Shown: positions 37,720 through 46,701 of the stretch, in pieces
How the letters are laid out: each line of letters starts with the position of its first letter
How positions within the stretch are numbered: the first letter of the stretch is position 1
Notes under the pieces: model-generated
Database searches by the model: none
Told to the model about the DNA's origin: nothing
The model's input: only the letters and a program-made list of their open reading frames with translations
Position numbers and translations under genes: made by a program
Assembly: GCF_963667685.1 (NCBI RefSeq)
Contig: NZ_OY763930.1
Coordinates: forward strand, 1,160,501-1,224,500
DNA: 64,000 nt
Source of the DNA: Maridesulfovibrio sp.
GTDB taxonomy: Bacteria > Desulfobacterota > Desulfovibrionia > Desulfovibrionales > Desulfovibrionaceae
Direction: 5' to 3'

Positions 37720-39339
37720 CTACTGCATCCATGAACTCATATCAAAGATAAGTGAATCCTTTTTCAACTGGCCGTATAAATTCCCACCACTGGACTGAGA
37801 GAGCTTAAAACGCAAGGCATTAGAATCAAGCGTGTGCCATTTTGATTGGGGTACGGATTTTACCCTTTCTGGCTTCGGTTTGCATTCTTCGACCTTGAGG
37901 TCATTTGATTCGTACCAATTGAGTATTATCCTCATCAATTTATGTGGTGAAATGCCTGGATGCTCATCAAAAACTCTTTCAACAAGCGGAACTATTCTTG
38001 ATTCATCACAACCTAATCTTAAAAGTTGATTATGAATCCTTTCCGCCTCTCTATTGCCTCCATAGGTATTTCTAGAGGAATCATTTTTTTTCAAGGATTC
38101 AAGAATGAAAGACGACATTTCAAGAGTTCTTTGCTCTATATCCGGCAAAGTCAAATCAGAAAATTGAGATATTTTTTCAGGGTCTTTTGATCTAAGGGCT
38201 CCCAACATCGAATGCACAGGCTTCAAATCATCGTAATAGACTTGTTCCATCAGCTTCGGAGTGAGTCTCTCTGTCTTTGTAACGATCGCGCGCATTTGTG
38301 CTAAAACGAATAATTTTACGACAATATCATGTACTCCCTGAGACAAGTCGAACCAACAATCGCGAAGCTCTTCACTTAGGACATCATCATGTTTTCTAAG
38401 CCACTGGAACCTCCAAAGCGCGTCTGTAAAACCAACCCAAGTGAGCGATGAATTCTCCATAGGCTCCCACAGCAGAGAACCAAGCCCAGCACCTCTGCGA
38501 GCAGAACGCAAATCATTTTCAAAAATATCTCGGGCTTTAGGAGTTCCCACAAAGACAACTGGCAGGCCGATTGTATTTACCATGGTTACGAAGAAACTCA
38601 GCATATTGTTAATCCCGCCAGAATTCTTCCTGCTCAGATGCTGAATTTCATCAATTATCAAAACTCCCAAACCGTGTTTATTCGCGACTTGAGGGATCAG
38701 ATTTAATAGTGTTTCAATATTATGTCTTTTCTTTACATATCTGAGTTCATAGGTTGTCCCTAGAACTCGGTCTAACTCTCGAAAGAAATTGATACAAAGG
38801 TTCTTAATTCCACCGTCATGTGGACAGTCTATTCTTAAATATACAACTTGAGTAAAATTGTACTTTTCATGGAAAATAACTTGCGGATACGTTGAGAGAA
38901 TTCGCCTAATAGTTGTTGTTTTGCCACACCCCGGCACACCGGTCAGTAACAAACTAGAAGCTGTCGACTCCGGACCTTCAAAAACACGAGCCTCAAGGTC
39001 GCCACTCATGATTCTCTCATATCCGTTTTGCATATGTGTTTTATGAGAGCCGTCAGCCAAATTTCGTCCGACATACCCTTTACGTATCAAGATGGATAAT
39101 TTCTTCTCTAGCTTCACATGCGTGGAAAGAGGCTGGAAGAAATCATCAAGAAGCGACGAGATCATATGGATTCGATCTATGTCCTCCTCATCAACATCCC
39201 GTACATCATAATCAACTTTTCCCGTCAGATTCTTTTGAATTTGTTGCAAGGACATATTGGGCGGCAAAGCTTCAATACTAGGGTTGCCTTTATATCTACG
39301 TACTGTTGATTCCCTATAAACAGCATCAACCTTCTTCAT
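37720..39339 (-). CDS. tnsC: AAA+ regulator TnsC
   Basis: A 539-residue ATPase (Tn7 TnsC is about 555). Walker A is GVPGCGKTTT near 137, Walker B is VLIIDEIQH near 225, with a sensor-type stretch VFVGTPKARDIF further on. It links the target-bound TnsD or TnsE complex to the TnsAB transposase and carries target immunity. The start codon directly follows the tnsB stop with no gap, so translation is coupled. Confidence 0.92.
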   Translation of the reverse strand: MKKVDAVYRESTVRRYKGNPSIEALPPNMSLQQIQKNLTGKVDYDVRDVDEEDIDRIHMISSLLDDFFQPLSTHVKLEKKLSILIRKGYVGRNLADGSHKTHMQNGYERIMSGDLEARVFEGPESTASSLLLTGVPGCGKTTTIRRILSTYPQVIFHEKYNFTQVVYLRIDCPHDGGIKNLCINFFRELDRVLGTTYELRYVKKRHNIETLLNLIPQVANKHGLGVLIIDEIQHLSRKNSGGINNMLSFFVTMVNTIGLPVVFVGTPKARDIFENDLRSARRGAGLGSLLWEPMENSSLTWVGFTDALWRFQWLRKHDDVLSEELRDCWFDLSQGVHDIVVKLFVLAQMRAIVTKTERLTPKLMEQVYYDDLKPVHSMLGALRSKDPEKISQFSDLTLPDIEQRTLEMSSFILESLKKNDSSRNTYGGNREAERIHNQLLRLGCDESRIVPLVERVFDEHPGISPHKLMRIILNWYESNDLKVEECKPKPERVKSVPQSKWHTLDSNALRFKLSQSSGGNLYGQLKKDSLIFDMSSWMQ

Positions 39340-41430
39340 CTAACTGTCCTCACCATTGAAAAGTTCATCAATATACTCGGGATAACTATAGTCTTCTTCC
39401 TGAATATCCCCATTCAAAGAAAGAACCTTCGCAGGTTCATCATTACGTTTCTTTTCCGGCTTATAGAACGGGACATTCCTCTCAGTTTCTTTTTCTTGAA
39501 CTTTGTTGCCTTTGATTCCACGTATCCGCTCGGCGTTGCTCATATGCCTTGTGTCAGGACTCTTCTTTTTAGCAGATTTGATAAGACCGCTAACAAATTC
39601 TTCATGAAGTCGCTTTTGCTCAGCTTCCTCCTGTTTACTTTTAGCTATAGTCCGCTTTTGCGCATCCTTGACCTGCCACACATCCCAGAAAGAACTTCCT
39701 TGAAACTCTCTGAAGCAATCGGTTAACGAGCAGACCCAATAATCAGACTTTCCCTTAAAAGGAAAAAGGTAAACATTATCTGCTGAAGCAGGATCGTAGG
39801 CCGCAGACATCCCCACCGGTCTATGAACATCTTTTGATCTATGCATCCACCCACTTTTCATGAGTTCTGAGGAGGTATAATATACCCCAAAAACAGAAAC
39901 TCCCAATTCAGAAGCAGTGGCCTTGACTCTGGGCAACAAGCTAATCCTAAGAGCATCTTCTGAAGCTGTCCTTAATCGGCCCGTTCTATTTTGAATTCCC
40001 CAATTCCACAGAGACAAAGGAGTCATTGCCAGATCAGCAGGCATATCGACTTCTCTATCGTATTTCTCAAGCACGTGATATTTATTATGAAGCAGAACAG
40101 TAGACATAATTATCTGCTTAAATTCAAAAACAGACATTTCCGCTTCAGCCCGATAGTCTTTGCCCCCACGCTTTTTGATAAGTGTCTTCTCGACAACCCC
40201 CGGAGCAAATGGCTTGAATTCGGCTTGAATTGTTCCAAAATAGCGCTCAACAATTCCTTTTGCATCACCCCGATAGGGTGGGGCATTCTCAATACGCACA
40301 CCAAAATTACTTACAAGTGATTCAATCTGGTGCCCAAGCAACTCTCCCCTGTCCGCAAGGATTACGCTAGGCAGGCCAACAACGGGCCAATCTTCGTAAG
40401 TAACATCCTCAAAACCGAATTGCTTGCACCACTCAACCTTGTCAGTCATTGCCGTAGCAAGAGCCTGCATAGCGGTTACGTATGATGGGGATTCAAATCC
40501 CACATAAAATCCCGCAACCATTCTGCTGAAGACATCGATAACCATGTAGATGACCGGCCGACCGACAATATTTACTCGATCACTGTCCGAAACGAGATAA
40601 ATATCTGCAATTGTAGCATCGATCTCAAAACGGGAACCTGGCCCCAAAGCATTGCTAGTTGCAGTACCTATTAGCTGGCGTGTGTCTTTATTGTATTCAA
40701 TAGAGCTGGTTCGTTTTTTTAACCTTTCTATCTGACTATATTCACGCTGATAAAAATACTGCATCTGTCTTTTGGTGGGAACTTCTGAGTCCAGTATCTC
40801 CGGAAAAATATTTTTATATAAAGTTTTGAACCTTCTATGAGCATAAGCAATGCTAATCTTTTTATCTTTCAAAAGGTATTTATCAATTGTTCTTCTGAAA
40901 AGCTGTTCGACTTGCTCATCAATTACAGCTCCCACACCTGAAGTATATTTCCGGGGCCTTCCCAATTTACCCGAAGCCTTCTTCTTTTTTCCCTTACCCC
41001 CTGAATTCTTATAGTCAGGAAGTAAAGCATTGGGTGTTTGCCCGCGCTGCCAGTATCTGCGCAAGGCTATGTATATACTACGTTTCGTAGCCCGACCGTC
41101 AGACACAATTTCATTTATATACTCAGCCCTAACTTTGGGAAGATAGCTACGGGGATCAGTAACAATATCCAAAATCAGCGTATAATTTTTGTCTCGTTTT
41201 TTCTGAGCAGAGGAACCTGGCTCAGGAGTTTCAAACGCTAATTGTGCAAAAGGATCTTCAGCACGAAGAAGTACACCGTCCTCTAAAGCTATACGTAACT
41301 CTTTAGTAAGCATAACCACGGGGAAGGCCTTTGGGGCAGCCATATCAATCCAAACGATTTGTTCCGATAAAATTTGCAAAACACGGAACAACTTACTTTC
41401 ATATTTGAGAACTTCATTAACTCTAAACAT
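39340..41430 (-). CDS. tnsB: DDE transposase subunit TnsB
   Basis: A 696-residue transposase (Tn7 TnsB is 702). The DDE triad is visible as RFEIDATIAD (first Asp), VILADRGELLG (second Asp) and GDAKGIVERYFG (Glu), in the order and spacing of retroviral-type integrases. N-terminal helix-turn-helix domains should bind the GTATACT repeats at both ends; the Lys/Glu-rich C-terminus would contact TnsC. TnsB cuts and joins the 3' ends. The start overlaps the end of tnsA by eight bases. Confidence 0.93.
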   Translation of the reverse strand: MFRVNEVLKYESKLFRVLQILSEQIVWIDMAAPKAFPVVMLTKELRIALEDGVLLRAEDPFAQLAFETPEPGSSAQKKRDKNYTLILDIVTDPRSYLPKVRAEYINEIVSDGRATKRSIYIALRRYWQRGQTPNALLPDYKNSGGKGKKKKASGKLGRPRKYTSGVGAVIDEQVEQLFRRTIDKYLLKDKKISIAYAHRRFKTLYKNIFPEILDSEVPTKRQMQYFYQREYSQIERLKKRTSSIEYNKDTRQLIGTATSNALGPGSRFEIDATIADIYLVSDSDRVNIVGRPVIYMVIDVFSRMVAGFYVGFESPSYVTAMQALATAMTDKVEWCKQFGFEDVTYEDWPVVGLPSVILADRGELLGHQIESLVSNFGVRIENAPPYRGDAKGIVERYFGTIQAEFKPFAPGVVEKTLIKKRGGKDYRAEAEMSVFEFKQIIMSTVLLHNKYHVLEKYDREVDMPADLAMTPLSLWNWGIQNRTGRLRTASEDALRISLLPRVKATASELGVSVFGVYYTSSELMKSGWMHRSKDVHRPVGMSAAYDPASADNVYLFPFKGKSDYWVCSLTDCFREFQGSSFWDVWQVKDAQKRTIAKSKQEEAEQKRLHEEFVSGLIKSAKKKSPDTRHMSNAERIRGIKGNKVQEKETERNVPFYKPEKKRNDEPAKVLSLNGDIQEEDYSYPEYIDELFNGEDS

Positions 41431-42240
41431 TAATCGCCTCCAAAACAGAAATATCGTCCACGAAACGAATATCCGCAGGGGTTATCTTTCTGAATGGAAT
41501 ATTCACGTCAAAAGATAGCAATCGACTCGCTAAAAGTTCTCTAATTTCAGCCAGCGACTCCCCGGCTCCATGGTCATATTTAACATCCAGTAATTTTGAA
41601 ATTTGAATTATGGTTGAGGAAGGGTTCTTCGCAAAATGGTGAGAGTAAAAGGTCAATTGCTCAGCCAACTCACTAAATTTATAATCCCTTTGCTGGTCAG
41701 GGTATAACCATTCAATATTCTGAGAAGCTGTTCGTGAAATCTCTTTTTCAGTAATTATACGCCATGGAACATTTTTATATTCCCAATAGCGTTGTTCCAG
41801 CTCAAGCTTTTCCACGGTTCTTGGATCGCTTAGGTCTTTAGCGTATTTTGCTTGCAGTACAAATTTCGGAAGAGCTGGATCAGAAGAGTTGACCAGAAAA
41901 TCTGAGGACATGACTTGGCAAGACTCTGAGACTTGGGGATGTCTGATACCGACATCTCTTGCTAGTTCAAGTGTGACTTCTTGCTGTAATGGAAACTGCT
42001 CACGGATATCAATTGTCTTGTGACACCAATCAAGACTAAAAAAACAGCCAGCTCCAGATCGGAAAAAAGATGATGAATTCGGCGGGATTTGTGGCCAAAG
42101 ATTCGGTGAGACCTACCTTTGGAAGCAACATCCCGAGCAGTTAGCCAAGGCTTATACTTAGGTCCATGGCCATTCCCACGCCCTTCTTTGATCCACTTCT
42201 TGATCTTTGCCTCTGTTAAGCCATTACTTCTTTTTGACAT
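41423..42240 (-). CDS. tnsA: Endonuclease subunit TnsA, read through a -1 frameshift
   Basis: Two overlapping frames encode one TnsA. Frame one runs from the ATG at 42240 for 68 matching codons (EGRGNGHG, GRSHRIFGHK, SDLELAVF), then continues for 24 unrelated codons to a stop at 41962. The second frame enters at 42037 with SLDWCHKTIDIREQFPL and runs to 41423. A -1 shift at T_TTT_TTA (42043-42037) joins them into 272 residues (Tn7 TnsA has 273). The catalytic Glu63 falls in the first part and Asp114, Gln130 and Lys132 in the second, all at the Tn7 numbers, so neither part alone could cut the 5' ends. This is either programmed frameshifting, a one-base T loss, or a sequencing error in a seven-T run. 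Confidence 0.9.
42037..42043 (-). promoter_or_regulatory. Candidate -1 ribosomal frameshift site in tnsA
   Basis: Read on the minus strand, zero-frame codons are GTT TTT TTA, so the heptamer T_TTT_TTA is in the exact X_XXY_YYZ register. After slipping -1, the next codon is AGT (Ser69), the correct TnsA frame. A 6-bp stem, GTCTTG (42036-42031) with CAAGAC (42020-42015), begins directly after the heptamer, closer than most stimulatory stems. Confidence 0.6.
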
Positions 42241-42244
42241 AAGA

Positions 42245-42292
42245 AAGCCGCTCCTGTTTTATACCTTATTTTCAGTCTAACAGAAGCGGCTT
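42245..42292 (-). promoter_or_regulatory. tnsA leader hairpin hiding the ribosome-binding site
   Basis: AAGCCGCTCCTGTT (42245-42258) and AACAGAAGCGGCTT (42279-42292) are 14-bp inverted arms with one mismatch and a 20-base loop. On the tnsA transcript the proximal arm contains AGGAG, ten bases before the ATG at 42240. Transcripts entering from glmS would fold this stem and block tnsA translation; a transcript starting inside the right end after the distal arm would not. Confidence 0.65.
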
Positions 42293-42360
42293 TAGTATAC
42301 AACTTTATTGTCTAGTATACGACTTTATTGTTCAGTATAAAACTTTATTGTTCTCCCACA
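42257..42360. repeat. Transposon right end with four TnsB sites
   Basis: Reading inward from 42360: TGTGGGAGAACA, then AATAAAGTTTTATACTG, AATAAAGTCGTATACTAG, AATAAAGTTGTATACTAA at about 20-bp intervals, and a degenerate fourth copy (AATAAGGTATAAAAC) overlapping the tnsA leader. The tnsA promoter must lie within these sites, so TnsB probably represses it. Confidence 0.9.
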
Positions 42361-42385
42361 AACCCTAACTCATAACCACCGCATC
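42361..42385. other. attTn7 insertion segment downstream of glmS
   Basis: Exactly 25 bp separate the transposon end from the glmS stop codon, as in E. coli. No glmS terminator is left in this stretch, so glmS transcripts run into the transposon. The TnsD-binding sequence should lie in the last codons of glmS. Confidence 0.85.
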
Positions 42386-44209
42386 CTACTCGACAGTTAC
42401 GGACTTGGCGAGGTTTCTCGGCTGGTCTACATCTTTGCCGAGGTAATCTGCTGTTTCGTAAGCGAAGAGTTGCAAGGCAGGGAGAGCGATAAAGGTGTTC
42501 AGCGGTCCCCATACTTCAGGGAGGGACCAGCGCTCCTCAACGTCAAGTTCGACTCCCGCATTGGTCAGAGCAATAATCTCGCCGCCACGGGCCTGAACTT
42601 CCACGAGGTTTGATTTTACCTTAGGAAAAAGATCATCGTTGAGGGCCATGGCAAAGGTTGGAAACTTTGGGTCAATCAGCGCGATGGGACCGTGCTTCAT
42701 TTCCCCGGAAGCGTAACCTTCCGCATGAATATATGAAATTTCCTTAAGCTTAAGCGCTCCTTCAAGGGCCAGCGGAAAATAAAGTCCGCGTCCGAGATAG
42801 AAAAAACTGTGCGCTTCTGAATACTTGCGGCTAAGTTCCTGTGCCCTGCTGCGCATGTCTGGAAGCGCCGCTTCAAGGATTGAAGGAATATTGCGTATAT
42901 CCATACTTGCCCTGCCGTAGATTGCAGGATCAATCACACCCTTCTTCCTACCCCAGTAGAGAGCCAGCAGCAAAAGCGCAGTCAACTGACTACACATTGC
43001 CTTGGTTGAAGCAACGCTGATTTCCGGCCCAGCCTGAGTGTACATGACGTAATCAGACTCACGGGCAACACTGGAACCGACCACGTTACACAGACCGATA
43101 ATAGACAGACCTTTTTCCTTGGCGAGTTTGATTCCGGCAAGGGTATCAGCTGTCTCACCGGACTGACTGATAGCAAGGGCGACTCCGCCTTTGGAGAGTA
43201 AAGGATCGCGATAACGGAACTCGGAAGCGATCTCCACTTCCACCGGGATCTTGGCCCACTGCTCAATAAGGTATTTGCCCCACAATCCGGCGTGGTATGA
43301 AGTACCGCAGGCAATAATATGCAACCTTTCCGGCGGCTCCATTCCTTCAACTTCAGGAAGGACAATTTCGTTGTTGGCCTGATCCACGCGGCCCGCAAGA
43401 CAGTCGGAAATGACCTTAGGCTGCTCGAAAATTTCCTTGATCATGAAATGCTTATGGCCGCCCTTTTGCGCAGCCTGCACATCCCAGTTGATGGTCTTGA
43501 TTTCCTTTTCCACCAGCTCAAGGCTCTTGGCATCAAACACTTCCCATGACGAAGAAGTAATTTTAACCAGCTCGCCGTCCTCAATGAAAACCACTTCGCG
43601 GGTGTAAGGCAGGAAAGCGGGGATATCGGAAGCAACAAAATTTTCACCGACCCCCACACCCATAACCAGCGGGCTGGCAACACGGGCGGCGTAAACTGTT
43701 CCCGGTTCATCAATGGAAACTACGGCAATGGCGTATGCGCCCTCAACCTGCTTCAAAGCCCATGAAACGGCTTCGAGCATGGTGGGATTGTGTTTACGGC
43801 CCTCGGCAATGAGATTGCAAAGCACCTCGGAATCGGTATCCGAACGGAACTCGTAACCTTTTGCAAGCAGCTCGGTCTTGATTTCCTGATAATTCTCAAT
43901 AATCCCGTTATGGATCATGGCAATATTCTTTTCATGATCCAGGTGCGGGTGGGCATTACGCTCGATAGGTACGCCGTGTGTGGCCCAGCGGGTATGGCCG
44001 ATGCCGAAAGTGGAATTGGTAATATTCTTCTGAGCCAGTTTTTCATCAAGGGCGGCCAGTTTTCCTTCAGCACGGACCAGCTCGATTTCCTTGTTCTGTA
44101 TGGTAGCCACGCCCGCTGAATCATAACCACGATACTCAAGTCTTCTAAGGCCTTCCACAATAAGGGGAACAGCAGGACGGTGTCCGGCATATCCTATAAT
44201 TCCGCACAT
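42386..44209 (-). CDS. glmS: Glutamine-fructose-6-phosphate aminotransferase
   Basis: A 607-residue, two-domain enzyme that makes glucosamine-6-phosphate for peptidoglycan and lipopolysaccharide. Cys2 (MCGIIGYAG) is the glutaminase nucleophile; the N-terminal domain spans about 1-235 and two SIS sugar-isomerase domains follow (ACGTSYHAG, ISQSGETADT). The C-terminus ends DQPRNLAKSVTVE, the conserved peptide whose codons TnsD recognises. It is in an operon with rdgB 33 bp upstream. No glmS ribozyme is visible in that short gap. Confidence 0.97.
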   Translation of the reverse strand: MCGIIGYAGHRPAVPLIVEGLRRLEYRGYDSAGVATIQNKEIELVRAEGKLAALDEKLAQKNITNSTFGIGHTRWATHGVPIERNAHPHLDHEKNIAMIHNGIIENYQEIKTELLAKGYEFRSDTDSEVLCNLIAEGRKHNPTMLEAVSWALKQVEGAYAIAVVSIDEPGTVYAARVASPLVMGVGVGENFVASDIPAFLPYTREVVFIEDGELVKITSSSWEVFDAKSLELVEKEIKTINWDVQAAQKGGHKHFMIKEIFEQPKVISDCLAGRVDQANNEIVLPEVEGMEPPERLHIIACGTSYHAGLWGKYLIEQWAKIPVEVEIASEFRYRDPLLSKGGVALAISQSGETADTLAGIKLAKEKGLSIIGLCNVVGSSVARESDYVMYTQAGPEISVASTKAMCSQLTALLLLALYWGRKKGVIDPAIYGRASMDIRNIPSILEAALPDMRSRAQELSRKYSEAHSFFYLGRGLYFPLALEGALKLKEISYIHAEGYASGEMKHGPIALIDPKFPTFAMALNDDLFPKVKSNLVEVQARGGEIIALTNAGVELDVEERWSLPEVWGPLNTFIALPALQLFAYETADYLGKDVDQPRNLAKSVTVE

Positions 44210-44242
44210 ATATTGATCTCCAATTATTTGGTCAAAAAAAGT

Positions 44243-44851
44243 CTATCTGCTGATTTTTTCCTGAAAAGATTCCCATTGTTCCATGAGAGAGCGCAATGCC
44301 TTGCCGCGATGTGAACGTGCGTTCTTGGTTTCGCGGGTCATTTCAGCAGCAACGCAATCAAGCTCGGGATCAAAGAACAGGGGGTCATAGCCAAAGCCCT
44401 GTTTTCCGGTCAGTTCAAACGCGATGCGCCCTTCCCATTCGCCACGGCTCTGGATGCGGATATTGTCCGGGGTTGCAGCCACCATCACGCATACAAAACG
44501 GGCGGTGCGTTCTTCTTCCGGCACGCCTTTCAACTCTTCAAGCAGCTTGGCGTTATTCTTTTCAGGGGTTGCGTCTTCTCCACTGTAACGCGCGGAATAC
44601 ACACCGGGAGCACCGTTAAGGGCATCAACTTCAAGGCCGGAATCATCTGCAACTGCAACCAGCCCGGTCAGGTTGGCTACAGTCTGGGCCTTAATTATGG
44701 CATTTTCAAGGAAGGTTTCACCCGGTTCAGGGATTTCACCGATCTCAGGAAACTGGTCCAGACCTTTCACTTCCAGACCCATATCTTTAAGAAGCTCATC
44801 AAATTCAGCAATTTTGCCTTTATTGGTAGTGGCAAGAACAACGGTCTTCAA
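44243..44851 (-). CDS. rdgB: XTP/dITP pyrophosphatase (RdgB/HAM1)
   Basis: A 202-residue house-cleaning enzyme that hydrolyses ITP, dITP and XTP to monophosphates. Signature motifs are present: ATTNKGKIAEF at the N-terminus, ADDSGLEVDALNGAPGVYSARYSG near 67-90, FGYDPLFF near 153 and SHRGKAL near 183. It is the promoter-proximal gene of the rdgB-glmS unit. About 225 bp of apparently gene-free DNA separates it from the sensor kinase gene. Confidence 0.95.
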   Translation of the reverse strand: MKTVVLATTNKGKIAEFDELLKDMGLEVKGLDQFPEIGEIPEPGETFLENAIIKAQTVANLTGLVAVADDSGLEVDALNGAPGVYSARYSGEDATPEKNNAKLLEELKGVPEEERTARFVCVMVAATPDNIRIQSRGEWEGRIAFELTGKQGFGYDPLFFDPELDCVAAEMTRETKNARSHRGKALRSLMEQWESFQEKISR

Positions 44852-45077
44852 AACAATCCCCCGTAAGGTATTCTCTAATATTTTGAAATTTACTGACTAA
44901 AATTACTTGGAAATGCAGAGGAACTCAGCAACTCTGCTCTCAATATCCGCAAGGCTCGAACAGGAAAAACTCACCTGACGGTGATAGGCATTTGCCCGCC
45001 GGGTACGAAATCAAATCATCCAAAAGCGCGAAGCGCATCATATTTATGTTTTGAAACTAATACGCTGTAGAAACTAT

Positions 45078-46523
45078 TTAGGCAACCGGAGCTTTACGCA
45101 GCAGTAGAGCTACGCTTGTCCCTTTCCCCAAACGGCTGGCCAGCTCCACATCGCCCCCAAATTCTTCCATAATCTTTTTAACCATCGGCAGCCCCAGTCC
45201 ATTGCCGTTGACCTTGGTGGAATAGAAAGGATCAAAGACATGCGCGCGCTGATCATTCGCTATACCGGGACCGTTATCACGGACTTCCAGCCAGACCATA
45301 TTGCCGTTAACTCCGCTTGAAATTTTGAGCGTCCCCCCATCAGGCATGGCTTCCATGGAATTCTTGACCAGATTTATCAGGCACTGGCGTATCTGCTCCG
45401 CCCCGCCGACTCCGAGCGGGCACGACGGATCAAGATCCATTTCCACTTCGATCTCCTGTAACTGGCACCCTAGGGAAAGCAACTGCATGGCATCAGCGGC
45501 CACACGATTGATATCAATATTCTTCTTCTGCACATCACGTGAGCGCACAAAACTGAGGATACTTTTAAGCAAACGATCCAGCCGCTGCGCTTCCTCAAGT
45601 ATTATCTGTATTTTTTCCCGCCCGGAAGGATCAATACTCTCATCATTGATCAGCACCTTGGCAAAACCGCCCATGGCCATGAGCGGATTACGGATTTCAT
45701 GGGCGATATAAGCGGAAAGCTCACCGACTGTAGCCATGCGTTCGGACTGTTGCAAACGCTGTTCAATCATGGTCCGCTCTGTGATGTTGCGGCAGATAAT
45801 TACCAGCTGGATGACGTTATCCCCTCCCTCTTCGGTGATGGGATAAACGTAGAGACGGTAAAAATGCATTTTCCCCTGATCATCCGTCTCGGAAAACATC
45901 CGTTCGCTATTTTCCAGTGCAACAGCCGGAACGTCTATCAGACCATCTTTCAGCGGACAGATAAATTTTAATGAATCGTAGTAATCCAGTGGATTTTTAG
46001 CCTGCATGCTGAGTACAGGCTCACCGGCTCTTTCTGCGAAATGCTTGTTGCAATCCAGAATGGTTCCATCTGTGCCGACAATGATTATATCTTCCGGGAA
46101 CTGATCAACCACGGACTTAAATAAAGCCTGAGTCTGCATAAGATTGGCTTTGCAGGCGATCCACAAACGGTCTGTAGCATGTAGTTTCAGAAAAAAACGG
46201 GCGGCCGGAAGTTCAACAAGCGTGACGTCCAGCGGCAGGGAAATACGCAATTCGCGAACCATTGCAGGTTCACCAGAAAGTTCGAAAACCATATTTATTG
46301 ATGGATGGGCAGTGAGCATTGAACAAATGTCGGCATAAAGCGGAAAATCATAACCATCAAGCAGGGCTTTACCGGACTCATCAATAAGAACTCCGGCTTT
46401 CAGCTCTACACCGGCGGCCTCCCGGTTGCTTTCATGCAAAAGCATGGACAATGAAGAGAGAGCAAATGACCTCCCCACAATACCGATGCAGTCTTTCTTT
46501 TTATCAATGAAATCTTCAAGCAT
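45078..46523 (-). CDS. PAS-domain sensor histidine kinase
   Basis: About 481 residues from the ATG at 46523, chosen over one at 46634 because GGAG lies six bases before it and the earlier extension is unlike any domain. The N-terminal 150 residues (IGIVGRSFALSS, then VLIDESGK) have a Rossmann-like look, perhaps a nucleotide- or ligand-binding input. A PAS domain follows (IIIVGTDGTILDCNKHFAER), then the H-box AHEIRNPLMAM, N-box VKNSMEAMPDGG, G1 VRDNGPGI and G2 GNGLGLP. There are no membrane spans, so it senses in the cytoplasm. No response regulator is adjacent. It is divergent from rimO. Confidence 0.85.
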   Translation of the reverse strand: MLEDFIDKKKDCIGIVGRSFALSSLSMLLHESNREAAGVELKAGVLIDESGKALLDGYDFPLYADICSMLTAHPSINMVFELSGEPAMVRELRISLPLDVTLVELPAARFFLKLHATDRLWIACKANLMQTQALFKSVVDQFPEDIIIVGTDGTILDCNKHFAERAGEPVLSMQAKNPLDYYDSLKFICPLKDGLIDVPAVALENSERMFSETDDQGKMHFYRLYVYPITEEGGDNVIQLVIICRNITERTMIEQRLQQSERMATVGELSAYIAHEIRNPLMAMGGFAKVLINDESIDPSGREKIQIILEEAQRLDRLLKSILSFVRSRDVQKKNIDINRVAADAMQLLSLGCQLQEIEVEMDLDPSCPLGVGGAEQIRQCLINLVKNSMEAMPDGGTLKISSGVNGNMVWLEVRDNGPGIANDQRAHVFDPFYSTKVNGNGLGLPMVKKIMEEFGGDVELASRLGKGTSVALLLRKAPVA

Positions 46524-46701
46524 TTCTGCTCCATCCCGCCCATTTATTTTGGCAGCAAAACCAGCATAAACCATTTTCCAAAAAAGAAACAGGGCATTTA
46601 CTGCTTTGCTCTCAAGGAAGAATGGGTTAACCATTGCCGCACAAGGAATCCTGACCTATCAAACAACTATCCGTAAATTTAATTACAAACGGAATTTCAA
46701 T

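Larger units (their letters stand above)
29159..42360. mobile_element. Complete Tn7-like transposon at attTn7
   Basis: A 13.2-kb element bounded by TGTGGGAGAACA (29159) and its inverted copy TGTTCTCCCACA (42349-42360). It has three spaced TnsB sites at the left end and four overlapping ones at the right end, the same arrangement as Tn7. tnsA-B-C-D-E run leftward from the right end; the left third carries a restriction-modification cargo. The right end lies 25 bp beyond the glmS stop, the standard attTn7 spacing. AAACC occurs at 29154-29158 and again at 42360-42364, overlapping the terminal base by one, so the 5-bp target duplication is imperfect. Mobility depends on frameshifted tnsA. Confidence 0.93.

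Noticed and set aside
29159-42360. CRISPR-associated transposon (CAST)
   Set aside because: No cas genes or CRISPR array were found; TnsD and TnsE are both full-length and the element sits at standard attTn7, so it is a canonical Tn7-type element.
42257-42360. Short CRISPR-like repeat array
   Set aside because: The roughly 20-bp repeats have no unique spacers, recur at the left end, and match TnsB-site spacing.
44210-44242. glmS ribozyme upstream of glmS
   Set aside because: Only 33 bp separate rdgB and glmS, too short for the ribozyme.
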